From JAHDFB01 sp965658745 (GTDB taxonomy: Bacteria > Bacteroidota > Bacteroidia > Chitinophagales > Saprospiraceae): a stretch of DNA of 64,000 nucleotides. The translations under genes were made by a program, and so were the position numbers. The stretch is taken from contig CBFHTK010000005.1 in assembly GCA_965658745.1 (NCBI GenBank), positions 62,001-126,000 on the forward strand. Reading direction: 5' to 3'. The stretch's first letter is position 1; each line of letters opens with the position of its first letter. The notes beneath the pieces were generated by a model. The model did not search any database and was not told where the DNA came from. It worked only from the letters and a program-made list of their open reading frames with translations. Below, in pieces: positions 9,626 through 19,089 of this stretch.

Positions 9626-10711
9626 ATGACAAAATCAATATATATCTACATCACACTTTTGATTTTAGGAATAAGCTTTCAATCTTGTGCAGATGATGTA
9701 CTAGGAGGTATGGAATCAATACCTACTGCATTTGGAAAAGTAAACGAGGTTACAGTGCTAAGTGATCAAATGATGTGGGATGGTCCAGTAGGCGATACAT
9801 TAGATTTCTATTATACAGGTGCATTCCCAGTAACCCCCACTCCAGAGCCATTGCTCGATTTGAGACATTTTAATCATGACCAAATCACACATTCGACTGT
9901 TTTCAAGCATTACAGGAACTATATTATACTTGCCAATCTTGGGGACAAAGAATCGAAAATGACCCAAATGGTCGTTCAAGATATTGGTCAAGAGAAATAT
10001 CGTCAAGCAATGAAAGACCCATCGTTCAATAGTATCGTAGGTAAGAACAAATGGGCGAAAGGGCAAATCCTAATTTATCTATTTGCTCCGACAGAATCAC
10101 AACTGATGGATGTAATTAAGGCGAAACTACCAGACATTCTACAACGCGTCTATGCGCATGATTATGAGCAAATCAAAGCAAATACATACTCTGCAGGTGA
10201 AAATGTCATTGCGAAAAATGCACTCAAAGAAATAGCAAACCTAGATGCTGAGATTCCATCAGAATTCGCTCTTGCTAAGAAGAGTCTAAACGATAGAATG
10301 ATTTGGCTTCGGAAAGATGATAACCAAAGCATTCAAAGTGTAGTTGTCCGAACGATTCCATACGAAAGCGATAGTCAATTCGGCAAAGAGGAAATCATAG
10401 GTTTAGTCGAGGACTTTGGAAGTAAACATATCGAGGGAGACAAACTTCTCGTAAATGATCGAGATTTACCGACCTATGAATTTGTAAAATCTACTGAAGA
10501 CAGGTACTCAAAAGAACTACGAGGAATTTGGGAAACTGAAAAAAGCTATATGGGAGGACCATATATTGCTTACCTCATCAAGGAAAAAGACTCCAATCAA
10601 CTAATATTTACAATGTCTTTCATCTATGCTGCTGGCTCCCCAAAAAGAAATCTACTGCAAAGAATGGAGGTGATCATGAATAGTATAAAGGGCATGCAGG
10701 AGACAAATTGA
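9626..10711 (+). CDS. DUF4837 family lipoprotein
   Basis: 361 aa from the ATG at 9626, which starts a lipoprotein signal peptide with Cys21 (GISFQSC); an in-frame ATG at 9572 would only add a non-signal tail. The mature part carries the DUF4837 hallmarks: GKVNEVTVLSDQMMWDGPVGD near the N-terminus, PTPEPLLDLRHF around 70-80, and two repeated alpha/beta halves. The family is restricted to Bacteroidota and has no established function. The protein is probably anchored to the outer or inner membrane facing the periplasm. It lies 125 bp upstream of the PorZ-like gene in the same direction, but that gene has its own promoter box, so the two need not be an operon. Confidence 0.85.
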   Translation: MTKSIYIYITLLILGISFQSCADDVLGGMESIPTAFGKVNEVTVLSDQMMWDGPVGDTLDFYYTGAFPVTPTPEPLLDLRHFNHDQITHSTVFKHYRNYIILANLGDKESKMTQMVVQDIGQEKYRQAMKDPSFNSIVGKNKWAKGQILIYLFAPTESQLMDVIKAKLPDILQRVYAHDYEQIKANTYSAGENVIAKNALKEIANLDAEIPSEFALAKKSLNDRMIWLRKDDNQSIQSVVVRTIPYESDSQFGKEEIIGLVEDFGSKHIEGDKLLVNDRDLPTYEFVKSTEDRYSKELRGIWETEKSYMGGPYIAYLIKEKDSNQLIFTMSFIYAAGSPKRNLLQRMEVIMNSIKGMQETN

Positions 10712-10775
10712 CCGTCTGTGGACAAAGAATAATCAAATCTTGAGATTTTTTGGTTTAGATATATAACTGATGAGC

Positions 10776-10783
10776 TAGTTTTG
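10776..10783 (+). promoter_or_regulatory. -7 box (TAGTTTTG) for the PorZ gene
   Basis: Exact TAnnTTTG match about 54 bp before the GTG start at 10837, in the gap after the DUF4837 gene. Confidence 0.55.
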
Positions 10784-10836
10784 CGTTCTAGAACGGATAT
10801 GTTGAAACTTCAGATTCTTATATCTAATTTATTGAT

Positions 10837-13182
10837 GTGCAAAATCAGCTTTCTTTGATACAAAAATTACCACTATTTCAAGTATTCTTTTTGGCGTTTA
10901 CTTTTCTCTGGAGTGCAGAAACCAATGCTCAATTCAACAAAGAAATTGGCGACTGGGAGTCACACTTACCGCTTCAGATTGCTAAGCATGTTACACAATC
11001 GGATGAATATATTTACTACTCAACCGAATTGTCAATCAATAGAATAGATAAAGAAGAATTTGTAGGTCAATTCTATTCCAAAATTGACGGATTCTCAGAG
11101 GTAGGTGTATCGCAAATCGCTTTTGACAAGCAAGGAGACCAATTAATCGTAGCTTATGTCACTGGTGCTATAGACATCGTAAGTGCTGACGGCACAATCC
11201 AGACTATCCAAGACCTAAAGCTAAATACTACATTCATAGAGAAAGCTATCAACAAGATTATTGTAACTGATAATCGTCGCATACTATATGCCACAAGGTT
11301 CGGAATTCTTGTTCAAAACGCAGACAACTACTTCTTTGAATTTACTACCAATATGGAGACGGAGGTTTTTGAACTAGCTCAACGAAATAATGAGCTATAT
11401 GCTGCAACTGCCGAGGGAATTTACAAATTTATTGAAGCAGATAACTCCAATCCAGGAGACTTTACAAAATGGGAATTACAAGATGGAGAAGTTGGCTTAC
11501 CAGCGATCTATGAAGCAAAAGACATAGAAGTTTTTGGAGACGAATTGTATGCAATTGTGGACAATCAAGTTTATAAAACCAATTCTGGTTCTTGGGAATT
11601 ATTTGACGCCGAAGAGAACCGAACATTTCAATTCATCAGCAGTGAAGGATCTGATCTACTGATTGGGGGATTTGATAACGGTGTCAGTTTTATTGATTTA
11701 GTAAAATCAGATGGATCAAAAACCCCTTCCACGACCTGCTGTGGAAACAGCATGGTCGATGCGATACAAACTGAAGATGGCTCGATATGGTATGCCGACA
11801 ATTGGCATGGCATACGTCATCAATCAGAGCACAATGAAGCTTGTTCCTCCATACTATTCAACTCACCATACTCGGAGCGTGCCCGAGAGATCCGCATCAA
11901 GAACAGTGAACCGTACATTGCATCAGGTGGAATCAACGAAAACTTCTTATTTGACAGTAATAGAAATGGCTTTTACGTTAAGCGCAACGGTGGCTGGATC
12001 AATTACAATGAAAATACAACTGTTGCAATGAAGGATTCTGGGATGATTAACTTCCTAGTAGCTCAACCTCATCCAACTAAGGACATCATTTATGCCGGTG
12101 CCTTTCCTGGCGGACTCCTAAAAATAAACAATGAAACGGGTGAAAGGGAGGTCTTCAATAGCAATAGTTCTCCTTTGGAAGGAACACCTTCTTTAGTAGA
12201 GCTCGTGCGTATTCCAGAATTGAAGTTTGATGATGATGAAAACCTTTGGGTAATAACTTACAATGCTGAATTCCCATTACACGTGCTAACCAAGGAAGGC
12301 GTATGGCACAACTATAAATTTGGCAATACGACGAATCTTGGGGCTATCGAGTTCGATGACTTTGGTCATATATGGATGCCCCTAGTGGGATCAACTGGGG
12401 GTGTATTAGTATTTGATTACAAAGGAACTCTTGCTGATCCAACGGATGATGAATTTAAAATCTTTCGTTCTACTAACTCTGAATTGCCAAGTGGAAAAGT
12501 ATTCACTATTAGACGTGATTTGGAGGGTGACATGTGGGTTGGGACCCAAAATGGCCCCGTCATTTTTGAATGTGGCAATGTATTTACAAATAATAACTGT
12601 ACTGGTTCAACACGTAAAGTACTAGAAGATAGTATACCAGCACCTTTACTAGCAACGGAATTCATTACAACAATTGCTGTAGACGGTGCAAATCGCAAAT
12701 GGCTAGGCACCACAACAGGGATTTACGTTCAATCGTCTAGCGGAGAAGATCAAGTTTTTCGATATACCACCGAAAACAGCCCATTATTTGATAACAACAT
12801 TATCGATCTAGAATACGATCCATTTGTTGGCGAGATGTATATTGCCACTGATAAGGGTGTACAATCACTTCGCATTGATGCGACTGGCGCTACTACTTTT
12901 TTCAATACATCTGAGTTGTATACGTTTCCCAATCCTGTCAGACCAGGCTGGGACGGTCCGATCGCTATTCGAGGATTAGCTGAAGATGCCAACGTCAAGA
13001 TTACAGATATCCAAGGAAGGTTGGTTTTCGAAACCACCGCCAATGGTGGAACAGCAATATGGGATGGTTTTGATTACAATGGAAGAAAGGCTAAAACAGG
13101 TGTATATATTGTGTATGCGAGTTATACGAAATCACTAGAAAACATTGTAACTGAAACGACAAAGATCTTGTTTGTAGATTAA
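10837..13182 (+). CDS. porZ: PorZ-like type IX secretion component (beta-propeller protein)
   Basis: 781 aa, close to the length of Porphyromonas gingivalis PorZ (about 776). The start is GTG at 10837; an in-frame stop (TAA at 10825) lies just upstream and no ATG exists before the conserved domain. Residues 1-32 are a signal peptide ending in ETNAQ. Residues about 35-690 consist of repeated beta-propeller blades (for example IYYSTELSINRID, GDMWVGTQNGPVIF, RKWLGTTTGIYVQ), followed by a C-terminal domain with YTFPNPVRPGW, resembling a T9SS sorting domain and ending with a FlgD-like segment (GTAIWDGFDYNGRKAKTGVYIVY). In T9SS, PorZ belongs to the PorU-PorV-PorQ-PorZ attachment complex that processes and anchors cargo at the surface, which fits the T9SS cargo genes in this window. 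A generic two-component-regulator propeller protein is the alternative. Confidence 0.8.
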   Translation: MQNQLSLIQKLPLFQVFFLAFTFLWSAETNAQFNKEIGDWESHLPLQIAKHVTQSDEYIYYSTELSINRIDKEEFVGQFYSKIDGFSEVGVSQIAFDKQGDQLIVAYVTGAIDIVSADGTIQTIQDLKLNTTFIEKAINKIIVTDNRRILYATRFGILVQNADNYFFEFTTNMETEVFELAQRNNELYAATAEGIYKFIEADNSNPGDFTKWELQDGEVGLPAIYEAKDIEVFGDELYAIVDNQVYKTNSGSWELFDAEENRTFQFISSEGSDLLIGGFDNGVSFIDLVKSDGSKTPSTTCCGNSMVDAIQTEDGSIWYADNWHGIRHQSEHNEACSSILFNSPYSERAREIRIKNSEPYIASGGINENFLFDSNRNGFYVKRNGGWINYNENTTVAMKDSGMINFLVAQPHPTKDIIYAGAFPGGLLKINNETGEREVFNSNSSPLEGTPSLVELVRIPELKFDDDENLWVITYNAEFPLHVLTKEGVWHNYKFGNTTNLGAIEFDDFGHIWMPLVGSTGGVLVFDYKGTLADPTDDEFKIFRSTNSELPSGKVFTIRRDLEGDMWVGTQNGPVIFECGNVFTNNNCTGSTRKVLEDSIPAPLLATEFITTIAVDGANRKWLGTTTGIYVQSSSGEDQVFRYTTENSPLFDNNIIDLEYDPFVGEMYIATDKGVQSLRIDATGATTFFNTSELYTFPNPVRPGWDGPIAIRGLAEDANVKITDIQGRLVFETTANGGTAIWDGFDYNGRKAKTGVYIVYASYTKSLENIVTETTKILFVD

Positions 13183-13472
13183 AGTATTCCATAAAGTAAG
13201 AATCACTGTGTATCCATCGTCCACGATCTTTCTTTTGTTCCCCTTGCTAAACAATCTTTCTGCTCTAAGAGCAATTGGGGTAATAGATTCACTCACAAGT
13301 TAGTAATTTTCCATTATTTCACAGATTTCAATGATATCTGGTCGAAATACAGGATTATCGAAAATCCTATCTTTTTTCAAGCCAAGTCAGGATCATACGA
13401 AAAACATAGCTAACAGCCTTTTACGATTAAACCATTTCGGACTCAGTAAGTCTTATGTTAAAATCAGTCGAT

Positions 13473-14576
13473 ATGAAAAATCTACTTTTTGCACTATTAT
13501 CAATCACTTTGATTGCATGTGACCGCACAGAAACTATGGATCCTGATACAGATCCAACTATAAACGATGAATTATACTTCCCTTCAATATCAGGAGATAA
13601 CTGGGAGACTTTAAGCGCGGATAGTTTGGGTTGGGATACGAGTCTACTTCCAGATCTAGAATCTCTGCTTCAAGATGGCGACACTAGAGCGTTTTTACTG
13701 CTTAAAGACGGTAAAATAGTGCTAGAATATTATTATGGTAAAGATCTACTTGGGCTCTCAGATTTTAACAAAGATAGAATGTGGTATTGGGCGTCAGCTG
13801 GTAAAACACTCACAGGATTTACTGTTGGCAAAGCACAGGAAGAGGGTTTTCTAAGTATCAACGAACCATCAAATCTTTACCTTGGGGCAGGATGGACAAG
13901 TTTGACCTCTGACCAAGAAAGTAATATAACCATCAAAAATCATCTAACGATGACAACTGGTCTAGATGATGCTGTTGCAAATTCAGACAACACTGACTCC
14001 GAAAATCTGCAATTCAAAGCAGATGCGGGAACTCGTTGGGCGTATCATAATGCTCCTTACACAATTCTGGATCAAGTCGTTGAATCAGCAGTTGGTGAAG
14101 ATTTCGATAGCTACTTTGAAACCGTCCTAGCTGATAAAATTGGGATGGAAGGCATGTGGAACTGGGTCGGTGATAACCACGTATATTTTAGTACTCCTAG
14201 ATCCATGGCACGCTTCGGTTTATTGATTTCCAATCAAGGAAAATGGGAAAATACGGTAGTCATGGAAGATACCGATTTCATTGAGGCTTCAGTAACGGTT
14301 TCGCAAGATATTAATAAGAGCTATGGATACTTGTGGTGGCAAAATGGTCAGACTTCATACATGATTCCTGGCTTACAACTTCAGATTGCAGGTAGCCTTC
14401 ATCCCGATGCTCCAAATGATATGTATTCTGGACTTGGGAAAAATGGACAATATTTGAGTATTGTACCTTCTGAAAATCTAGTACTTGTAAGAATGGGCGA
14501 CAATCCTGATGAATCACTGGTCCCTATTACCTATCAGAATGACATTTGGAAGATCTTAAATGAAATGCGAAAGTAA
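13473..14576 (+). CDS. Serine hydrolase of the class C beta-lactamase family, lipoprotein
   Basis: 367 aa from the ATG at 13473, which begins a lipoprotein signal with Cys16 (SITLIAC); an upstream ATG at 13455 adds six residues. The beta-lactamase/transpeptidase fold is shown by S108-A-G-K111 (SxxK motif) and Y191-H-N193 (YxN motif) and by a late GLGKNGQYLSIVPSENLVLVRMGD segment where the third motif lies. The W-rich context (MWYWASAGKT) resembles the 6-aminohexanoate-dimer hydrolase/esterase branch rather than true beta-lactamases. It probably acts in the periplasm or at the outer membrane on an ester or amide; the substrate cannot be told. The gene stands alone, convergent with gldH. Confidence 0.85.
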   Translation: MKNLLFALLSITLIACDRTETMDPDTDPTINDELYFPSISGDNWETLSADSLGWDTSLLPDLESLLQDGDTRAFLLLKDGKIVLEYYYGKDLLGLSDFNKDRMWYWASAGKTLTGFTVGKAQEEGFLSINEPSNLYLGAGWTSLTSDQESNITIKNHLTMTTGLDDAVANSDNTDSENLQFKADAGTRWAYHNAPYTILDQVVESAVGEDFDSYFETVLADKIGMEGMWNWVGDNHVYFSTPRSMARFGLLISNQGKWENTVVMEDTDFIEASVTVSQDINKSYGYLWWQNGQTSYMIPGLQLQIAGSLHPDAPNDMYSGLGKNGQYLSIVPSENLVLVRMGDNPDESLVPITYQNDIWKILNEMRK

Positions 14577-14758
14577 GACTGTAATGACCGCATAGTAGTG
14601 GTACATTTAGTCCAAACTACAGGCTATTCGACTTATACTTGCTATTACCTATAATAAGCTCTGAAAAGTCTTTGAAAACTGTCAAATCAAATAGCGACTA
14701 AGAAATACCAAATATGGCTTATAAGAGAACCTTCATTAAGTTCCTTTCATCTCTCGCA

Positions 14759-15244
14759 CTAGTACTCTTCAATACTGTATAGCTTCAATTCAATAGACTC
14801 GATGCCTACTAATTTTTCGCGAGAATAATTCTCGAGGATAATCTGATGAGGGCCCGCTTGCTTAAAACGAAACCCATCTTGCAACAAAAGAGAGCTTTCA
14901 CAGGTAGAAGATGAACAGTTTCCATTCCAGGAGCCCATCTTATCAGCCAATTGAATTGATACTACATCGAATAGCTCTTCACCATCTGGGAAAACTGTAC
15001 TTATTTTCGTGTAAAAGTTTTCATATCCAAAATCAGAGGCGTGCACAACATCTAAAAACAACTCATAGTACTTCGTTGTATCCTCTGCTATAATATCATA
15101 CACAAGTGGTTCCTCATAATTCCACTGACCTTGATCAATCACCGCAGTATGGCTATAGACTAGTCCCTTATCACAGGATGTAAATAGCAACATTACAAAA
15201 ATAGCAATAAGAACAAGGTGATATTTTCTAGTCATCATGAACAT
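14759..15244 (-). CDS. gldH: Gliding motility lipoprotein GldH
   Basis: 161 aa from the ATG at 15244; ATGs at 15238 and 15235 are equally possible. The signal peptide ends in the lipobox LLFTSC (Cys24 counted from 15244). The mature protein has the GldH layout: a W-x-Y-EEPL strand, KYYELFLDVVHASDFGYENFYTKI, then PDGEELFD..SIQLADKMGSW, and a final GIESIELKLY. GldH is a periplasm-facing lipoprotein required for gliding in Flavobacterium johnsoniae and is found mainly in Bacteroidota with T9SS. It lies 36 bp downstream of dnaJ in the same direction and may be read from the grpE-dnaJ transcript. Confidence 0.85.
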   Translation of the reverse strand: MFMMTRKYHLVLIAIFVMLLFTSCDKGLVYSHTAVIDQGQWNYEEPLVYDIIAEDTTKYYELFLDVVHASDFGYENFYTKISTVFPDGEELFDVVSIQLADKMGSWNGNCSSSTCESSLLLQDGFRFKQAGPHQIILENYSREKLVGIESIELKLYSIEEY

Positions 15245-15280
15245 TTAACGAAAAATCTACGACTATTCGTAAGCATCGTC

Positions 15281-16435
15281 TTAGTTAAAATAATCCTTCA
15301 TCTTTTCAAAGAAACCCTTCTCTTCCTTTCCTGGGTTGGGCTTGAAATTAGGCATGCTTTTCAGCTTTTCCATCATGGCTTTCTCCTCTTTATTAAGATT
15401 CTTCGGTGTCCAGATATTAACATGAATTAATTGATCTCCTTTTCCGTAATCCTGAATGGAAGGTATACCTTTCCCTCTTAGTCTGAATATTTTACCCCCT
15501 TGCGTTCCTGCTGGAATCTTAATCTTCACTCTTCCATCGAGAGTAGGAACTTCTACACTTATCCCCAAAGCAGCATCAGCAAAATTGATGAATAGATCAT
15601 TCACTATATTCTGTCCATCACGTGTGAAATTCTCGTGTGGTTTTTCTTCAATACTGATCAAAAGGTCGCCCGCTGGTCCACCATTCTTACCTGCATTACC
15701 TTTACCTCGCATTGAAAGTTGCATACCTTCTTCCACGCCTGCTGGAATATCAATCTGTACGATTTCTTCGTCCATCACTCGACCAGCACCTTTGCAAGAA
15801 TTACAATTAGCAGTAACCATTTTTCCAGAACCAGAACAAGTTGGACAACTGGTAGTTGTTTGCATTGCACCTAAGAATGTCTGCTTAACCTGACGTACAT
15901 ATCCAGAACCAGAACAAGTTCCACATGTCTTTACCGAACTAGCATCTTTTGCACCAGAACCATCACATGTTTTACATTCAACCTGTTTCTTAACCTTTAT
16001 CTTCTTGCTAACACCATTGGCTATCTCTTCCAAAGTCAAAGCCGCCTTGATCCTCAAGTTTGAACCACGTTGACCATCATTGCTCCGCTGCCGTCCAGTG
16101 CTACCGCCAAAAAAGCTATCAAATGGACTTCCGCCACCTCCAAAAACATCTCCAAATTGAGAGAAAATATCTTCCATTGTGGCGCCGCCTCTTCCTCCAC
16201 CGAACTGGCTATTAACGCCGTCATGTCCATAACGATCATAACGCGCTCGCTTATCTGGATCACTTAAAACCTCATAAGCTTCAGCAGCTTCTTTAAACTT
16301 TTCTTCAGCTGTTTTATCACCTGGATTCTTATCCGGGTGATATTTCATTGCAAGTTTTCTATAAGCCTTTTTGAGCTCTTTATCGTCAGCAGATTTACTA
16401 ACACCTAATAATTCGTAAAAATCTGTTTTTGCCAT
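15281..16435 (-). CDS. dnaJ: Chaperone protein DnaJ (Hsp40)
   Basis: 384 aa from the ATG at 16435, full length. It stimulates DnaK ATPase and hands over unfolded clients in the cytoplasm. Domains in order: J domain at 4-70 with H33-P34-D35; Gly/Phe-rich linker at about 75-115; zinc-binding region with four CxxCxGxG modules (CKTCDGSG, CGTCSGSG, CPTCSGSG, CNSCKGAG) at about 145-215; C-terminal client-binding domains to about 350, and a basic tail. It follows grpE after 8 bp, so the two are clearly one operon; dnaK is not adjacent in this window. Confidence 0.98.
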   Translation of the reverse strand: MAKTDFYELLGVSKSADDKELKKAYRKLAMKYHPDKNPGDKTAEEKFKEAAEAYEVLSDPDKRARYDRYGHDGVNSQFGGGRGGATMEDIFSQFGDVFGGGGSPFDSFFGGSTGRQRSNDGQRGSNLRIKAALTLEEIANGVSKKIKVKKQVECKTCDGSGAKDASSVKTCGTCSGSGYVRQVKQTFLGAMQTTTSCPTCSGSGKMVTANCNSCKGAGRVMDEEIVQIDIPAGVEEGMQLSMRGKGNAGKNGGPAGDLLISIEEKPHENFTRDGQNIVNDLFINFADAALGISVEVPTLDGRVKIKIPAGTQGGKIFRLRGKGIPSIQDYGKGDQLIHVNIWTPKNLNKEEKAMMEKLKSMPNFKPNPGKEEKGFFEKMKDYFN

Positions 16436-16443
16436 AATTTTTC

Positions 16444-17043
16444 TTATTCTCCTACAACTACTTTTGCATGTCTGATGATCTTATCATTCAGGTAGTAGCC
16501 TTTCGTAATTGTATCTATAATTTTACCTTTCATATCTTCAGAAGGTGCTGGAATCTTTGTAATTGCCTCATGTAATTCAGCATCAAACACTTCTCCATTG
16601 GTCTCCATAGGAACAACTCCTTTTGATTTCATAACGTTACCCAGTTTGTTGAAAACAAGCGTCACTCCTTCAGAAAAAACCTCATCTGTATCTTCGCTAT
16701 CTGCACTTTGCTTAGCGCGATCAAAGTCATCCAATACTGGAAGTAAATCCGCAAGTACATCTTGAGACGCGTTACGCATGAAATCCATCTTCTCTTTCAT
16801 GGTACGCTTTTTATAATTATCGAATTCCGCGAAGATTCTCAGATACTTATCTTTCAATTCAGAAAGCTCAGTTTCTTTTTCTTCTAACTGCTCTTTTAAT
16901 TGATCTAGCTCTGAAGACTTCTTTGAAGTGGATTTCTTTCCTTTTTTATCTTCGGTTACTGATTCGTTCTTTTCAACTTCTTGTGACTCAGTAATATCTT
17001 CTGACTGTTTCTTTTTCACTTTATTTCTTATTTTGTTGAACAT
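16444..17043 (-). CDS. grpE: Nucleotide exchange factor GrpE
   Basis: 199 aa from the ATG at 17043. GrpE releases ADP from DnaK. The first 60 residues are highly charged, followed by a long coiled coil (about 45-90, LDQLKEQLEEKETELSEL) and the conserved core NYKKRTMKEKMDFMRNAS, LLPVLDDFDRA, GVVPMETNGEVFDAELHEAI, and the C-terminal beta domain ending in KGYYLNDKIIRHAKVVVGE. Gene order grpE-dnaJ is classical. The upstream 160 bp holds no exact TAnnTTTG box (AAACTTTG with one mismatch is present); no CIRCE-like repeat is visible. Confidence 0.97.
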   Translation of the reverse strand: MFNKIRNKVKKKQSEDITESQEVEKNESVTEDKKGKKSTSKKSSELDQLKEQLEEKETELSELKDKYLRIFAEFDNYKKRTMKEKMDFMRNASQDVLADLLPVLDDFDRAKQSADSEDTDEVFSEGVTLVFNKLGNVMKSKGVVPMETNGEVFDAELHEAITKIPAPSEDMKGKIIDTITKGYYLNDKIIRHAKVVVGE

Positions 17044-17203
17044 AATTTTAATCTAAAAGCACAAAGTTTCCTCGACCGACAACTACAAAATGTAGCAACG
17101 CACAAAGGAACTGAATTTTGCTCGTTTATACGCCATTTCTAATACAATCTTCTTGCCATTCAGTGGTATAGACAAATTGACAGATTTAAAGTAGAAACTA
17201 TGA

Positions 17204-17728
17204 CTATTTGTTGGCAATTCTAGCTTCGAGATACGATTTCAACTGCTCAAATGTCATATTGACGCCTGCTATTCGTCCGCCTGGACTCACTAGGTATGTA
17301 GTAGGAATTTCTTTTACTCCGTATTGGGTTGCGATCGGGCTTGAAAAACGATCCATTTGGCCAATATGATATGGCCAAGATAATTGATCTTGTTTTATTG
17401 CATTTTTCCATGCTGATTCCTTTGTCTCGATCGCTACGCTCACAATTTCGAAATCTGTAAACTCTTCAAATTTCCTTCCGTGATATTCTTTATACAATTC
17501 TACCAATTTGGGGTTATCAGCTCTACAAGGACCACACCAAGATCCCCAGAAATCAACTAGAACTAAGTTATTCTCTGTAAGTTCGTACAATTCAAATTCA
17601 CTACCATCGATTAACTCAGTTTGAAAATTTGGAGCTTCGACTCCCATCATAAATTTTGGTTGGAAGTAGAGATGTCTACCAACAAAAAATATTACTAGTG
17701 CCAACAAGGTAAATAGTAAACTACGCAT
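17204..17728 (-). CDS. TlpA-like thioredoxin-fold protein, membrane anchored
   Basis: 174 aa from the ATG at 17728. An N-terminal hydrophobic segment (residues 2-17, LLFTLLALVIFFVG) serves as a signal anchor; there is no lipobox. The thioredoxin fold follows with the redox motif C65-G-P-C68 in FWGSWCGPC, and a cis-Pro in KEIPTTYLVSPGGRIAG. This is the AhpC/TSA-Redoxin branch used in the envelope as a thiol-disulfide reductase, for cytochrome c maturation or general disulfide reduction. The specific client is unknown. The gene is preceded by 170 bp of non-coding DNA and is divergent from a glycosyltransferase. Confidence 0.88.
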   Translation of the reverse strand: MRSLLFTLLALVIFFVGRHLYFQPKFMMGVEAPNFQTELIDGSEFELYELTENNLVLVDFWGSWCGPCRADNPKLVELYKEYHGRKFEEFTDFEIVSVAIETKESAWKNAIKQDQLSWPYHIGQMDRFSSPIATQYGVKEIPTTYLVSPGGRIAGVNMTFEQLKSYLEARIANK

Positions 17729-17900
17729 GACTTCATTATTATCTACTTATAAGCAAACGAGTGTCAATATAGTTCAATTAGTAGTCAGATATTAAGGCAG
17801 CTAATCGAGACTTATTTGTAAAGGTATTTGTCGTACTGCATATAAAAATCTAACATTACAGATATTTTGGATTTTTATATTTTCCTCAAGATAGAGTACA

Positions 17901-19016
17901 ATGAAAATAGCAGTTAACGCGAGAACTTTGGTGGCAGATAGAATGGAAGGAGTAGCGCGTTATGCCTGGGAGACTACTAAGCAAATGATCCTTGATCACC
18001 AAGAGGATACTTTCTACCTTCTATTTGACAGGCCTTATGACGATGTTTTCTTGATTGCTAAAAATATTGTACCTCTTGTCATAAGACCGGCTACACGTCA
18101 TCCGATTCTTTGGAAAATCTGGTTCGACCACAGTATCATGAGAGCTATGCGCAAATACAACATTGACGTGTTCTATAGCCCTGACGGCTTTTGTCCCGTG
18201 ATAAATGAAAGAAAAAGAGTGCCAACTTGCATCGTGACACACGATCTTGCATACTTACATTACCCTGACAGCATGATTAATTACCAGCTTCCTTTTTATA
18301 GAAGGCGTGTTCCACAATTCCACAAAACTGCTGATCATATTATTACTGTTTCAGAGAGTACCAGGAAAGATGTAATCAAACAATTTGGGGTTGAACCCCA
18401 AAAAGTGAGTGTAGCGTATAATGCACTTCCTCCAGTTATTCAAGAGCTGGAAGACTTAGCTATTAAAAAACCCTATTTTCTATATGTAGGAAGTATTCAT
18501 CCACGAAAAAACATTGTACGACTTGTGAAAGCTTTTGATGTGTTCAAAAAACAGCATTCTGATAGGCCTGAACAACTACGTATTGCTGGAAGAAAAGCAT
18601 TCAACAACGACGAATTAGAAACTACTCTCCAGAACTTGCAATACTCTGATGACATTATTTTTGAAGGTCAAGTAAGTGAGCCAAAAAAATGGAACCTTAT
18701 TAGGCAAGCAAGCAGCTTTGTTTACGTGAGTTTGTTTGAAGGATTTGGAATTCCACTATTGGAAGCATTTTCACAAAACATTCCAGTTGTTACCTCTGAT
18801 CGCGGCGCGCTTGCTGAAACAGCAGGAAAATCAGCATATCTAGTCGATCCTGAAAGTGTTGAAGCTGTAGCGAAAGGTCTATTTGAAATACTAACCGATG
18901 AAAAATTAAGGCAAGAGTTAGCTGCTAAAGGGGCAAAACGCGTAGAGGACTTCTCATGGAAAAAAAGTGCCGATCACATTTATGAAGTGCTCACCAAAAT
19001 AAATAAGAGTAATTGA
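17901..19016 (+). CDS. Glycosyltransferase family 4 (GT-B fold)
   Basis: 371 aa from the ATG at 17901. The N-terminal domain starts MKIAVNARTLVADRMEGVARYAWET, a nucleotide-sugar transferase opening with a glycine-rich acceptor loop. The C-terminal Rossmann domain contains YVGSIHPRKNIVRLVKAF and the donor-binding motif SLFEGFGIPLLEAFS with the two glutamates of the EX7E signature. These features are those of retaining GT4 enzymes that add hexoses to lipid-linked or polysaccharide acceptors at the cytoplasmic face of the membrane. Donor and acceptor cannot be deduced. No other glycan gene is next to it; the 74-bp gap to uvrA leaves cotranscription possible. Confidence 0.9.
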   Translation: MKIAVNARTLVADRMEGVARYAWETTKQMILDHQEDTFYLLFDRPYDDVFLIAKNIVPLVIRPATRHPILWKIWFDHSIMRAMRKYNIDVFYSPDGFCPVINERKRVPTCIVTHDLAYLHYPDSMINYQLPFYRRRVPQFHKTADHIITVSESTRKDVIKQFGVEPQKVSVAYNALPPVIQELEDLAIKKPYFLYVGSIHPRKNIVRLVKAFDVFKKQHSDRPEQLRIAGRKAFNNDELETTLQNLQYSDDIIFEGQVSEPKKWNLIRQASSFVYVSLFEGFGIPLLEAFSQNIPVVTSDRGALAETAGKSAYLVDPESVEAVAKGLFEILTDEKLRQELAAKGAKRVEDFSWKKSADHIYEVLTKINKSN

Positions 19017-19089
19017 TCCTAATTTAGAATGAACTAACACCAACATAAAGTGATTATACTGAATGTTAAAAGAACTACCAATAAAGACT

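Noticed and set aside
13331..13522. 63-codon frame overlapping the start of the beta-lactamase-like gene
   Set aside because: Overlaps the signal peptide of a well supported gene in another frame, with no protein-like features.
15456..15893. 145-codon plus-strand frame opposite dnaJ
   Set aside because: It lies wholly inside dnaJ and mirrors the repetitive Cys/Gly codons of the zinc region; a shadow frame.
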